Shown here: in pieces, positions 17,499 to 25,144 of the stretch
Position numbering within the stretch: the first letter of the stretch is position 1
Layout: each line of letters begins with the position of its first letter
NCBI GenBank assembly: GCA_035651755.1
Contig: DASRFA010000032.1
Location: forward strand, 130,008 to 194,007
DNA: 64,000 nucleotides
Direction: 5' to 3'
DNA from: DASRFA01 sp035651755
GTDB taxonomy: Bacteria > Desulfobacterota > Binatia > UBA12015
The notes under the pieces: generated by a model
Told to the model about the DNA's origin: nothing
The model's database searches: none
The model's input: the letters and a program-made list of their open reading frames with translations, nothing else
Program-made: the position numbers and the translations under genes

Positions 17499-17518
17499 GC
17501 GCTTGACGCACGCTCGCA

Positions 17519-17560
17519 GTGCGGGGAGCCGAGGCGGAAGGAGCCGCCTGCTCCCCGCAC
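17519..17560 (+). terminator. Strong bipartite hairpin after the S74 protein gene
   Basis: Arms GTGCGGGGAGC (17519-17529) and GCTCCCCGCAC (17550-17560) pair perfectly over 11 bp. An inner AGGCGG/CCGCCT stem of 6 bp continues it after a 2-base bulge. No T-run follows, so it may be an attenuator or mRNA end rather than a classical terminator. Confidence 0.55.
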
Positions 17561-17635
17561 CGCCGCATCGACCCATGAGACAGCGAGCCTCAGCGCCTTG
17601 CGCGCGCGCTCGCGACGATCCGCAAGGAGAAGAAT

Positions 17636-18271
17636 ATGGGCTCCAGAATTCCGAAAGTGATCGGCTGGCTGACGTTTCTCTGTGCCTCGATCCCGCCGCT
17701 CGCCGGTACGGCGCACGCCGACGACGTGTTCTTCGCGTGCTCGAGCGACAGGACGCAGCGCCTTCGGCCCACCAGCATCGTGACGAACGGCCCCGCCGCC
17801 TGCCATTCCTCCGAGACGGCACGCACCTGGCGCGAGACCGGGCCCGCCGGTCCGCCGGGTCCGCAGGGTCCGGCAGGCCCGTCGGATGCGTTCGCCACGT
17901 CGGTCGAGATCGGCGATCCGCGCGCTCCGATCGCGATCCCCAGCGGACCCGCCACCACGGTCGCGACGCTGAATCTGCCATCCGGGAGCTACGTCGCGAC
18001 GGCGAGCCTCTACTTCACCAACGGGTCGGTCGATTCGGCGATCGCCTATTGCATGCTGCTCATCCGCGACGGCATCCACGACCACAACGCTCAGGTCATC
18101 GACTCCGAAGGAGGTGGCCAAGCCGTCAGCCAGGCCCTGACGACCGCCGCATCGCTCCCGAGCGGCGGCACGGCGAGCCTCATCTGCGTGAACAACGGCC
18201 CGACCGGCAACCTCGCGATTCAGACCTACAACCTCACCGCGACGAAGGTCGGCGCTCTGAGCTTTCAGTAG
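17636..18271 (+). CDS. Exported protein with short collagen-like segment
   Basis: 211 residues, AAGGAGAAG six bases before ATG 17636. The signal peptide spans MGSRIPKVIGW to AGTAHA. Around residues 63-82 is a Gly-Pro-rich run (GPAGPPGPQGPAGPS) of five triplets, often seen just before a beta-sandwich in bacterial trimeric proteins. The remaining ~125 residues look beta-rich (LNLPSGSYVATASLYF and later VGALSF ending in a strand), like a C1q/TNF-type or fibre-tip domain, but I cannot name it. It follows the S74 protein in the same direction and may serve the same surface structure. Function unknown. Confidence 0.72.
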   Translation: MGSRIPKVIGWLTFLCASIPPLAGTAHADDVFFACSSDRTQRLRPTSIVTNGPAACHSSETARTWRETGPAGPPGPQGPAGPSDAFATSVEIGDPRAPIAIPSGPATTVATLNLPSGSYVATASLYFTNGSVDSAIAYCMLLIRDGIHDHNAQVIDSEGGGQAVSQALTTAASLPSGGTASLICVNNGPTGNLAIQTYNLTATKVGALSFQ

Positions 18272-18702
18272 CGAGCCATCGACCTCGCGCGCCCCACGCC
18301 CCATCGCGGCGTGAGCGCGAGCGCAGCATCGCGCGCGGCGGGATGCGCCCCCGCCGCGCGCGGTGCATCGATCCTCGGTGAACGGCGGACGAAGCGCGGA
18401 CCTGGAAGAGCCGCACGGCGCACGCTTCTCAGCCGCTGAGACCTTCTCGCAGATTCTGGAGCGGTCGTCAAGCTAAAGTAGGGCCCGTAGGGGCCATTTT
18501 TCAGCAGCCTGCTAGGTGAGCGTGGCGCGCGGTCCAATCCTCGACCGTGGGCCGCATCGTCTTCCAACGGCGCTCACGCGGCATCGGCCGGGATCGTCGA
18601 TGCATGGTTTCGACGAGGGACGCGGCTCGGCGGCGCCGGTGCCTGCGGTCGGGTGGACGGGTGGGGCGGCGGTCCGATAGCCTCGGTCGTGATCTCGTTC
18701 GA
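18272..18702. other. Non-coding interval with a terminator-like hairpin (18482-18501)
   Basis: About 430 bases without a convincing gene. At 18482-18495 GGCCC-GTAG-GGGCC forms a short stem, followed by ATTTTT and CAGCAGCCTGCTAG; this could end the upstream transcript. Low-complexity GC-rich sequence fills the rest up to the tRNA. Confidence 0.45.
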
Positions 18703-18776
18703 GCCCCCGTAGCTCAGGTGGATAGAGCACAGGATTCCTAATCCTGGGGTCCCGCGTTCGAATCGCGGCGGGGGCA
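18703..18776 (+). tRNA. tRNA-Arg (anticodon CCT)
   Basis: 74 nt cloverleaf: acceptor GCCCCCG pairs with CGGGGGC, discriminator A at 18776; D arm GCTC/GAGC; anticodon stem CAGGA/TCCTG with loop TTCCTAA, so anticodon CCT reads AGG; T loop TTCGAAT between CGCG and CGCG. CCA is not encoded. Its last 42 bases are repeated at 21071-21112, marking it as an integration site. Confidence 0.95.
18735..18776 (+). repeat. att direct repeat, left copy (3' half of tRNA-Arg)
   Basis: From TTCCTAATCC in the anticodon loop through GGCGGGGGCA at the tRNA end. Matches 21071-21112 at 41 of 42 positions. Confidence 0.88.
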
Positions 18777-18829
18777 GTGAAATCGCGACCTACGAGGGCC
18801 TCGTTTCCGCGAGATTCAGCACTTGCCCC

Positions 18830-18990
18830 GTTCTTGTCGATCACGCGCTCAGCGGCGCGGCAAAGACCGTCTTCGACAATCGCGCATCGGTCGAAGACGC
18901 TGCGCATGCGCCATCCGCCGATCTTCATGATCACACCGTCGGCCTCGTCGCTGCAACGGTAGTGCGCGCCATCGTGGGGCCGAAGTCGTG
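18830..18990 (-). pseudogene. Remnant of a tyrosine-type integrase, C-terminal catalytic part
   Basis: Read on the minus strand from 18990 it begins HDFGPTMARTTVAAT, recognisable as box II of tyrosine recombinases (normally HDFRRT.AR), with the catalytic Arg lost. A frameshift follows. From 18928 comes MKIGGWRMRSVFDRCAIVED, matching the usual IGGW.TRSVF.RYAI end, but the catalytic Tyr codon is TGC (Cys) at 18886-18884. No stop closes the frame before the tRNA. The N-terminal two thirds cannot be traced with confidence further upstream. Clearly inactive; it explains the duplicated tRNA end. Confidence 0.75.
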
Positions 18991-19142
18991 TGACCGGTGG
19001 CGTGGGATCTCGGCCCGCACGTAAGCCGACCTTCACGCGTTGTGCGCGAGAAAGACGTGTCGCCACTCTTACCGCTTCGGAACTGCTGGCGGCAACGCGA
19101 CTCCGCCGAGAGGAGTCGCTCGGCCGCGCAAAGGAGTATCCG

Positions 19143-19828
19143 ATGCCGCTCGCACGCCGTGTGTTGCTGGTCCTCGTCCTGCCCGGTTTCATCGCCTTTG
19201 GGACGGGTGGGAAGGCGCGCGTCGCCAATGCGGGACTGCTGCCGCCCCTCGTCGTGACCTGCAGCACATTCACGACCCGCCAGACATGCCTGAACGGCTG
19301 CACCCCCAATACCCTCCTCACCCCTGCCAGTGCTACTGGGACGACCCCAACGAGATCGATGGCCATCCCCTAGATATGTCGGCGACGTGCCCGGCCGGCG
19401 CGAACTGCTGCTGGAACGTCCCCTGCTCGCTGTGGAGTGACGACGGCACCTACGAAAGCCCCGCCGTCGCAGCCCTCGCATGTTTCCGGGGGAGCGGCGG
19501 GGAAGGCCCCCCCCTTCGTCGGCGAGGTGTTCAAGCCCGCGAACTGCGCGGCGAGCGAGGCCACGTCTCCCGCGGGGCCGTGCAGCTGCATTCCCCCGCT
19601 GGTGACGGTGCCGCGGCCGTCACCCGATACGCTGCCGCTCCCCAGCCAACTGTTCGCCCCCTTCGACTGTACGTGCCCCTTCCTCACGAACGCGGAATGG
19701 CTGGCACAGGGCGGGGTCGGCGCGTGCGAGCCGCCGGCGCTCGATCACTTCACGCTCTACAAGGCGAAGACCAGCAAGGGCGCCGACAAGTTCGTGCGCT
19801 TCGGCTCGGTCCTGCTGAGTCGCGATGA
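19143..19828 (+). pseudogene. Frameshifted Cys-rich secreted protein gene (island cargo)
   Basis: AAGGAG precedes ATG 19143. A signal peptide (MPLARRVLLVLVLPGFIAFG) leads into a Cys-containing stretch (TCSTFTTRQTCLNGC). The reading then shifts frame near 19310-19325 into CQCYWDDPNEIDGHPL and CPAGANCCWNVPCSLWSDDG. It shifts back near 19490-19514, at a run of eight C, into PPFVGEVFKPANC, PAGPCSCIPP and ALDHFTLYKAKTSKGADK. The three pieces read naturally as one extracellular protein. The two compensating shifts could be real mutations or sequencing errors in homopolymers. There is no stop at the end of the recognisable part; the frame runs on into unrelated sequence. Confidence 0.6.
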
Positions 19829-20099
19829 AAGGCGCCTATCCGGGTGCCTTCGCGCCGTCTGTCTTGCAGCCTTTCTGGATGCCTTGACAAGCACTACATC
19901 AGCCCTATCCTTGGCTTTGCCACGACGGTGTGGGGGTGTTGTTTCCCGCCTTGCGCAGCGCCTCCGGGGACTCAGACGAGCCGTCGAGGCCCACGCCGAA
20001 GAGCTAAAACCGGACCTTCCCCTGCAGACCTTCGCACCTTCCTCACATCGCGGCTTCCCCGTTTCGCCTTGCGCAAACTGTTGTCCGCGCCGGAGCCTT

Positions 20100-20492
20100 A
20101 TGTCAAGACAAGCTGAAGAGGACCTCGAGTTTCTTCATGGACAAGAGCAGATTCGGGCTGTAGGGCCGAAGGCACTGCATCTTGCCGTTTTGAAGGACGC
20201 AATTTACTGCTTGCGTGGCTTCGAGATGCGAAGCACGCAAAGCCGTCAGCTCGCGCAGCGGGCGAAGCGCTGGATCGACTCGGACGACTCGGATGCGGTC
20301 TTCTCGTTCAACAACGTATGCGCCGCCCTTGAACTCGCCCCTTCGTGGGTAAGGTCCCGCCTGCCGAGAGTCGTTCGTGTGGGTAAATCGCACTCCCATC
20401 GCGTCCACCGCGGGACCGCCCTTCGCCCGGCGGGCCAGCTCGCACGCCAAGCGCGCGCATCAGCTCGACGCGCGCCATTGCGCGTTCGCTGA
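20100..20492 (+). CDS. Conserved-looking hypothetical protein in the island
   Basis: 130 residues from ATG 20100; the frame is open far upstream, so the start is a guess based on where plausible protein begins (MSRQAEEDLEFLHGQEQIRA). The middle has the spacing LHLAVLKDAIYCLRGF, then AKRWIDSDDSDAVFSFNNVC, then LELAPSWVRSRL. That resembles a small helical family I recall from deltaproteobacteria, with an AVL.DAI helix, a W..S..FSF..VC segment and a final LxLxPxxVR helix of HTH character. Function unknown. The last ~30 residues look degenerate. Lower GC than the neighbours, consistent with foreign origin. Confidence 0.5.
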   Translation: MSRQAEEDLEFLHGQEQIRAVGPKALHLAVLKDAIYCLRGFEMRSTQSRQLAQRAKRWIDSDDSDAVFSFNNVCAALELAPSWVRSRLPRVVRVGKSHSHRVHRGTALRPAGQLARQARASARRAPLRVR

Positions 20493-20584
20493 AGAGCATC
20501 GTCCAATGCCATCCGGACGCATCAGAAAGGCGGCTTCTACCACGACGGGCGATTTGCAGCCCTAAATCGACGTGGTGGATCACT

Positions 20585-20812
20585 ATGATCACTTCTTTCA
20601 ACGGTCCGGTGGCGATGCTATCGATCGAACTTCCGGTTTCGGGCCGGAAGTCAACTGTGGGAGTCGACCCTAGCCGTGTGTCGATCGTCCCCGCGCAGGC
20701 GAAGCACACGCCGGTCACCGGGCTCTACGTCGGGAACCGGTTCGGCGCCGAGCGCCTCGACACGGTGACGGAGGCGGAGTTCTGCATTCCGTCGCAGGTC
20801 GGCGCACCGTGA
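20585..20812 (+). pseudogene. Short open frame, probably the 3' fragment of a secreted-protein gene
   Basis: 75 residues: MITSFNGPVAMLSIELPVSG, then GLYVGNRFGAERLDTVTEAE and FCIPSQVGAP before the stop. The N.FG...LDT....FC.PS pattern resembles the end of the repeat domains whose beginning (LDHFTLYKAK) occurs in the 19143-19828 fragment. It may therefore be the other end of that gene or of a paralogue, separated by about 750 bp of other sequence. No ribosome site is evident. Could also be a small independent gene. Confidence 0.4.
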
Positions 20813-20862
20813 GGTCGAGACGAGCGGCAGTGCTCGGGCCCGTCGTCTGGCGACACCGGGCA

Positions 20863-20894
20863 GCCGTACGTGCGGCAGCCGCCGCACGTACGGC
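20863..20894. terminator. Perfect 14-bp hairpin near the right end of the island
   Basis: GCCGTACGTGCGGC, loop AGCC, GCCGCACGTACGGC. No T-run on either side. It may be a terminator, or an island-end structure; the 20813-21070 stretch around it has no convincing gene. Confidence 0.5.
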
Positions 20895-21070
20895 GTGAGC
20901 AATCGCCGCTCTTCGCCGCGTACGTCCGTGATGTTTTGTGCTTGCCGGTGTCCACACCTGTCCACGATGAGCAACCGTCAGCGACCGTGAGCGACCGAGT
21001 CGGCTACCGACATCGTGGATTTTCGCCGTGTTAGACCTCAGCCGACCGTGAGACGCGGCGTCGCGCTCAC

Positions 21071-21112
21071 TTCCTAATCCTGGGGTCACGCGTTCGAATC
21101 GCGGCGGGGGCA
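21071..21112 (+). repeat. att direct repeat, right copy
   Basis: Copy of the tRNA-Arg 3' half, with A for C at one position in GGGGTCACGCG. It lacks the 5' half of the tRNA and so is not a tRNA gene. Confidence 0.88.
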
Positions 21113-21118
21113 TTGAAT

Positions 21119-22231
21119 TTACAGTGCTTTCCGCCCTGCGACCGACTCATCGAAGACGATCACGCTCCTCGCCACCTCGCCGTTCTTCATCGCCGCGAAG
21201 GAGTCGTTGACCCGCTCGAGAGGAACCCGGGCCGAGATCATCTCGTCGAGCTTGAGCCGGCCGGAGAGGTAGAGGTCGACGTAGCGGGGCATGTCGACGC
21301 GGAAGCGGTTGGTGCCCATCATGCAGCCGAGGATGGCCTTCTCGCGGAAGATGAGATCGGCGCCCGAGATCGCGACCGTCTCTCCCGCCGGCAGGACACC
21401 CACCAGCACCGCCGTACCTCCGGCACGGGCCATGCTCACCGCCTGGGCGGCGGTGGCCGGCAAGCCGATCGCTTCGAAGGCGTAGTCGACTCCGCCGCCG
21501 GTAGCGGACAGCACCCGCTTCACAGGGCTCCCCGCCGACGGGTCGACCGTGTCGGTGGCTCCGAGCTGGCGCGCCAGCTCGAGCTTCCAGGGGACGGTGT
21601 CGACGGCGAAGATGCGCGCGGCTCCCGCGATCCGGCAGCCCTGGACGATGGCGAGGCCGACGCCGCCGCAGCCGATCACCGCCGCGGTGCGCCCCGCGCG
21701 CACCCGTGCACGGTTGAGCGCGGCGCCGAGCCCGGTGGTGATGCCACAGCCGATGAGCGCCGCCCGATCGAGCGGCATGTCATCGCGGATCTTCACCAGC
21801 GCGTTCTCGTGTACGAGCATGCGCTCGGCGAACGCGCTCAGGTGGGTGAACTGATTCAGCGGCGCCCCGTTCAGCGAGAGGCGGGGCGGGGCTTCGGCAG
21901 CGCGCGCGGTGGCGGCCCCGCCGCAGAGGTTCGGACGGCCGTCGGCGCAGTACTCGCACTGGCCGCAGAAGACCGACAGGCAGCCGATGACGTGGTCACC
22001 CGGCGCGAACTGGCTCACCTGGGAGCCGACCTCGAGCACGATGCCGGCGGGCTCGTGTCCGAGGACGGTGGGCAGCGGGTATGGCAGCTTCCCCTCGAGG
22101 ATGTGCAGGTCGCTGTGACATACCCCGCACGCCACGGTACGGACGAGCACCTCGTGCGGGCCCGGGGCGTCGACGGCAACTTCCTCGATGCTGAGATCGG
22201 CGCCGATCTCGTGCATGACGGCAGCCTTCAC
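21119..22231 (-). CDS. Zinc-dependent medium-chain alcohol dehydrogenase
   Basis: 370 residues from GTG 22231, which overlaps the P450 stop (GTGA) and follows AAAGGGG. Catalytic zinc ligands lie in CGVCHSD and GHEPAG. The structural zinc lobe CGQCEYCADGRPNLC has the C..C..C.......C pattern. VIGCGGVGLAIVQG binds NAD, and FAVDTVPWKLELA, with Asp after the strand, points to NAD(H). It is closest in style to the class III-like and mycothiol/NDMA-type alcohol dehydrogenases of actinobacteria. Coupled to a P450, it probably oxidises the hydroxylated product to an aldehyde or ketone. It ends seven bases from the island's right att repeat. Confidence 0.9.
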   Translation of the reverse strand: MKAAVMHEIGADLSIEEVAVDAPGPHEVLVRTVACGVCHSDLHILEGKLPYPLPTVLGHEPAGIVLEVGSQVSQFAPGDHVIGCLSVFCGQCEYCADGRPNLCGGAATARAAEAPPRLSLNGAPLNQFTHLSAFAERMLVHENALVKIRDDMPLDRAALIGCGITTGLGAALNRARVRAGRTAAVIGCGGVGLAIVQGCRIAGAARIFAVDTVPWKLELARQLGATDTVDPSAGSPVKRVLSATGGGVDYAFEAIGLPATAAQAVSMARAGGTAVLVGVLPAGETVAISGADLIFREKAILGCMMGTNRFRVDMPRYVDLYLSGRLKLDEMISARVPLERVNDSFAAMKNGEVARSVIVFDESVAGRKAL

Positions 22232-23487
22232 GACGTCGCCCCTTTCCGCTCTCGATCCCGCACGTCCTCCCAGCACACCGCGAGGCTTTCGAGACCGCGC
22301 AGGAACATGGTCGGCTTGAAGCGCGGCAAAGCCCCGCTCAAGCGGAGACCGTCCAGGCGGCGCAGCACGGTGCCGAAGACCACCTGGGCTTCGAGGCGCG
22401 CCAGCCCCGCGCCGAGGCAGAAGTGCAGACCGAACGCGAACGACAGGTGCCGCGCGATCTCGCGGCGGACGTCGAAGCGCTCGGGGTCGATGAATTGGCG
22501 CGGATCGCGATTGGCGGCCGAGAAGAGCGGTACCACCATCTCTCCGGCCCGGATGGTGCGCCCGTGCCAGCGGACCTCCTCGGTCGCGATCTTGATCGTC
22601 GCCGGCACGGGCCCGTCATAGCGCAGCATCTCCTCGACGGCGTTGGGCGTGAGCGACGGGTCGGCGCGCACCGCGGCCGCCTGCTCCGGGTGCCGCAGCA
22701 GGTGGAAGAGCCCGGTCGCGAGGAGGTTGGTCGTCGTCTCGTGGCCGGCAAAGAGCAGCAGCACGCAGTTGGCGACCACCTCGTCGTGGCTGAGGCGATC
22801 GCCGTCCACCTCGGCAGCGAGCATCAAGCTCATGAGGTCGTCGCGTGGCGCGGCGCGCCGCTCTCGGAGGAGTGCGCGGAAGTAGTCGACGAGCCCGGAG
22901 AGCCCGGCGGCGGCCTCGGCGAAGTTGTCGCGCCCGTCGGCTGCGCCGCCGAGGTATGCGGCCAGCCGGTCGGAGCACGTCTTGATCTCCTCGATGTCCG
23001 CCGTCGGGGCGCCGAGGAGGGTCGCGATGACGACGGCGGGCAGCGGGAAGGCCACCTCGCGGACGAAGTCCGCCTCGGCGCGATCGCGGAGGCCGTCGAG
23101 CAGGGTGTCCGCGGTCGCCTGGATCTGCTCGCGGCTCCGGGCGATCACGCGCGGAGTGAACGAGCGTTGCAGGAGGTCGCGGAGCCGGTCGTGATCGGGC
23201 GGGTCGCGGAAGACGAGCCACCGCCCCAGGATCTCGCCGACCGCCTTCACCGCTGGCCGATCGCTCGCATACGCCTCGTCGACCTTGCGAAAGCGATCCG
23301 AGGAGAACTTGAGCGGCTGGCTCAGCATGGCCAGCACGTCGTCGAAGCGGGTCACGGCCCAGGCGTTCCAGCTCGCGCTCCAGTGAACAGGATCGTGCTC
23401 GCGGAGCCAACGGTAGACGGGGAAGGGATCCTGAACGTTGGCGGGGGACTTCAAGTCCAAGGTCGCGACCTCGGGCAGCACTGCCAT
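22228..23487 (-). CDS. Cytochrome P450
   Basis: Soluble bacterial P450, 419 residues. The I helix has LLFAGHETTTNLLATG, with the oxygen-binding AG.ET. The ExxR of the K helix is in VEEMLRYDG. The heme loop FGLHFCLGAGLAR carries the cysteine ligand. No membrane anchor. Redox partners are not adjacent; the nearest candidate ferredoxin reductase is at 29.7 kb and belongs to the desaturase. Translationally coupled to the alcohol dehydrogenase and divergent from a VOC gene. Sequence style fits the steroid/terpene/alkyl hydroxylating families common in actinobacteria and hydrocarbon degraders, but the substrate cannot be told. Confidence 0.94.
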   Translation of the reverse strand: MAVLPEVATLDLKSPANVQDPFPVYRWLREHDPVHWSASWNAWAVTRFDDVLAMLSQPLKFSSDRFRKVDEAYASDRPAVKAVGEILGRWLVFRDPPDHDRLRDLLQRSFTPRVIARSREQIQATADTLLDGLRDRAEADFVREVAFPLPAVVIATLLGAPTADIEEIKTCSDRLAAYLGGAADGRDNFAEAAAGLSGLVDYFRALLRERRAAPRDDLMSLMLAAEVDGDRLSHDEVVANCVLLLFAGHETTTNLLATGLFHLLRHPEQAAAVRADPSLTPNAVEEMLRYDGPVPATIKIATEEVRWHGRTIRAGEMVVPLFSAANRDPRQFIDPERFDVRREIARHLSFAFGLHFCLGAGLARLEAQVVFGTVLRRLDGLRLSGALPRFKPTMFLRGLESLAVCWEDVRDRERKGATS

Positions 23488-23681
23488 GCACTACGCCCCT
23501 ATCGTCACGTGCTTTGGTGGGCAATCGCGGTCGGTCCGACCCCGGGTGACGAACGAGCCGACATACGTTCCAGGAGCGACGTGAATCCGCATCTCCGCGT
23601 CGGGACGAATCGGCCGAGTTGTCTCGCACGCAGGAGCGCAATAGCCTCGCGCAGGGACGTCACCCGACGAAAGGCGATCCC

Positions 23682-24197
23682 GTGCTCAAGACCCGCGGCA
23701 TCAACCACATCGATCTCGGCACCAAGGACATGGAGGCGACGCGCGCCTTCTACGAGGACGTGCTGGGCTTCGCCCTCGTTCGCGCCGATCTCGTCGAGAT
23801 CGGCGACCACGGCCGGATGAAGCACTTCTTCTTCGACGCGGGCAACGGCCAGCTCATCGGCTTCATGAGCGGCGAGGACGTGAGCGGGTATCCCAAGGAG
23901 TTCGACTCGGGAATCAACCGCGGCCTCGGGCTTCCCCACGGGGTCTATCACTTCGCTTTCGACGCCGAGACCGAGGCGGACCTCGAGCGCATGAAGCACC
24001 ACCTCGAAAGCCGCGGCGTGAAGGTGCGCGGGCCGGTCGACCACGAGGGCTGGGCGAAGTCGATCTACTTCGATGATCCGAACGGCCTCCAGCTCGAAGT
24101 GTGTGCCTTGCTCCGGCCCTTCGTCGCCGACGACGCGATCCCGCGCGTGCGCTTCCGCCGCGAAGGCGCTCGGAAGATCGCCGTCGACGAGCGCTGA
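23682..24197 (+). CDS. VOC-family (glyoxalase/dioxygenase-like) protein
   Basis: 171 residues from GTG 23682, preceded by GAAAGG; upstream in-frame codons to 23619 lack family similarity. A single-domain start (INHIDLGTKDMEATRAFYED) is followed by the partner module (GVYHFAFDAETEADLERM) and the closing IYFDDPNGLQLEVCA. His in NHID, His in YHFAF and Glu in QLEVC would bind the metal. Divergent from the P450 with 194 bases between, probably a shared control region, so it may act on the same compound. Confidence 0.8.
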   Translation: MLKTRGINHIDLGTKDMEATRAFYEDVLGFALVRADLVEIGDHGRMKHFFFDAGNGQLIGFMSGEDVSGYPKEFDSGINRGLGLPHGVYHFAFDAETEADLERMKHHLESRGVKVRGPVDHEGWAKSIYFDDPNGLQLEVCALLRPFVADDAIPRVRFRREGARKIAVDER

Positions 24198-24360
24198 CGG
24201 CGCACGTCATGGCGCGTCGGCTCCCGCGCCCGGAAGCCCTGGCGTTCGGCGCGATCGACCGCTTCCCTGGTCGGGCGGTTTCTCGATCCGCCGCAGGCAG
24301 CCGTTGTCGGCGCCGGTCGCGGTCAGACGATGAGCGCCGATCGAAGCGATTCGGACCGAG

Positions 24361-24852
24361 TCAGCGCCGCCGGCAGTAGCCGTCCGGGATGTAGCAGCCC
24401 GACGCCTGGTAGTCCGGGCCGCCGCAGTCGTAGAGCGCTCCGTACGCCGCTTCGCCTTGGCTGCCGGCGATGTAGCTGTACGGCGCGAGGTACTGGTCGT
24501 ACTGGTTGAAAGCGGTGCACTGCCAGACGCCGCGATTCACGTTCAGCCACACGAAGCTCGGGAACACGATCCTCGGGCCCCACCAGTGCGGATGATAGCT
24601 GCGCTCGTAGCGCCAGCTCGAATGCCAGCCGGGCCGGGGGCCCCACCCATGGTCCCCGTGACCGTGACCGTGACCGTGGCGGTCTCCATGATGCGAGCCG
24701 TGGTGATGGTCGTCGACGAGCTGGATCGCACGCCGCTCGCCCACCCGGGCGACGGCGAGAGCAACGTCTTGTCGGACATCGCCCGTCGATGCTCGGGCGG
24801 GGCAAATCGATCCCAGCGACAGAGCGGCGACGAAGACCAGCACGACCCTCAT
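24361..24852 (-). CDS. Secreted histidine-rich protein
   Basis: 163 residues. GAGGAGG lies nine to ten bases before ATG 24852; earlier in-frame codons are not protein-like. Signal peptide MRVVLVFVAALSLGSICPARA. Residues ~50-70 hold a His/Gly-rich run (DDHHHGSHHGDRHGHGHGHG), followed by an aromatic-rich part (WHSSWRYERSYHPHWW). The C-terminal domain has four Cys. His-rich periplasmic segments often bind nickel, zinc or copper, but no metal transporter is nearby and the function is unknown. Convergent with the VOC gene. Confidence 0.75.
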   Translation of the reverse strand: MRVVLVFVAALSLGSICPARASTGDVRQDVALAVARVGERRAIQLVDDHHHGSHHGDRHGHGHGHGDHGWGPRPGWHSSWRYERSYHPHWWGPRIVFPSFVWLNVNRGVWQCTAFNQYDQYLAPYSYIAGSQGEAAYGALYDCGGPDYQASGCYIPDGYCRRR

Positions 24853-25144
24853 GACGACCTCCTCGAACGGCGGAATACGCGAGACGCGGCAGCGAGAACC
24901 GTGCCGCCGATCGCCGTCGGCGGGCGGAGCGATTCGCGCATCGTTCCATCGGCGCCTGTCGCCCCGTTCCAAGACCGGGGCGTAGTTTCGTCACCCCCGT
25001 GTAACGAGTTCTCCGACGCATGCGCGAGCGCATGGCGGCGTCGCAAGCGCCAGCGGATCGCTCACCGGCCGATGCGAGGTTGCGACCGGGAGGCGATCGC
25101 ACACGGTTGAGCCGTGGCGACCCGCGGAGCTACGGTCCGCAGCC

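Larger units (their letters stand above)
18735..21112. mobile_element. Degenerate genomic island integrated in tRNA-Arg(CCT)
   Basis: Bounded by direct repeats of the tRNA 3' half: 18735-18776 (within the intact tRNA) and 21071-21112 (one mismatch in 42). Just inside the left end, on the minus strand, lies the broken C-terminal part of a tyrosine recombinase, in the usual place and orientation for tRNA-borne islands. Cargo is a frameshifted secreted-protein gene, one small conserved-looking ORF and a further fragment. About 2.3 kb is far smaller than a working element, so most of the island seems lost. Base composition dips around 20.1-20.6 kb compared with the surroundings. Confidence 0.8.

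Noticed and set aside
19143..20492. Single large island gene spanning to 20492
   Set aside because: The open frame is continuous but the protein character is lost after about 19828 and resumes differently near 20100; more likely separate pieces read through by chance.
21071..21112. Second tRNA gene
   Set aside because: Only the 3' half is present; there is no acceptor 5' strand or D arm, so it is an att repeat.
20715..21113. Minus-strand ORF at the right end of the island
   Set aside because: Low-complexity Arg/Ala-rich translation running through the att repeat and the hairpin; no recognisable domain.
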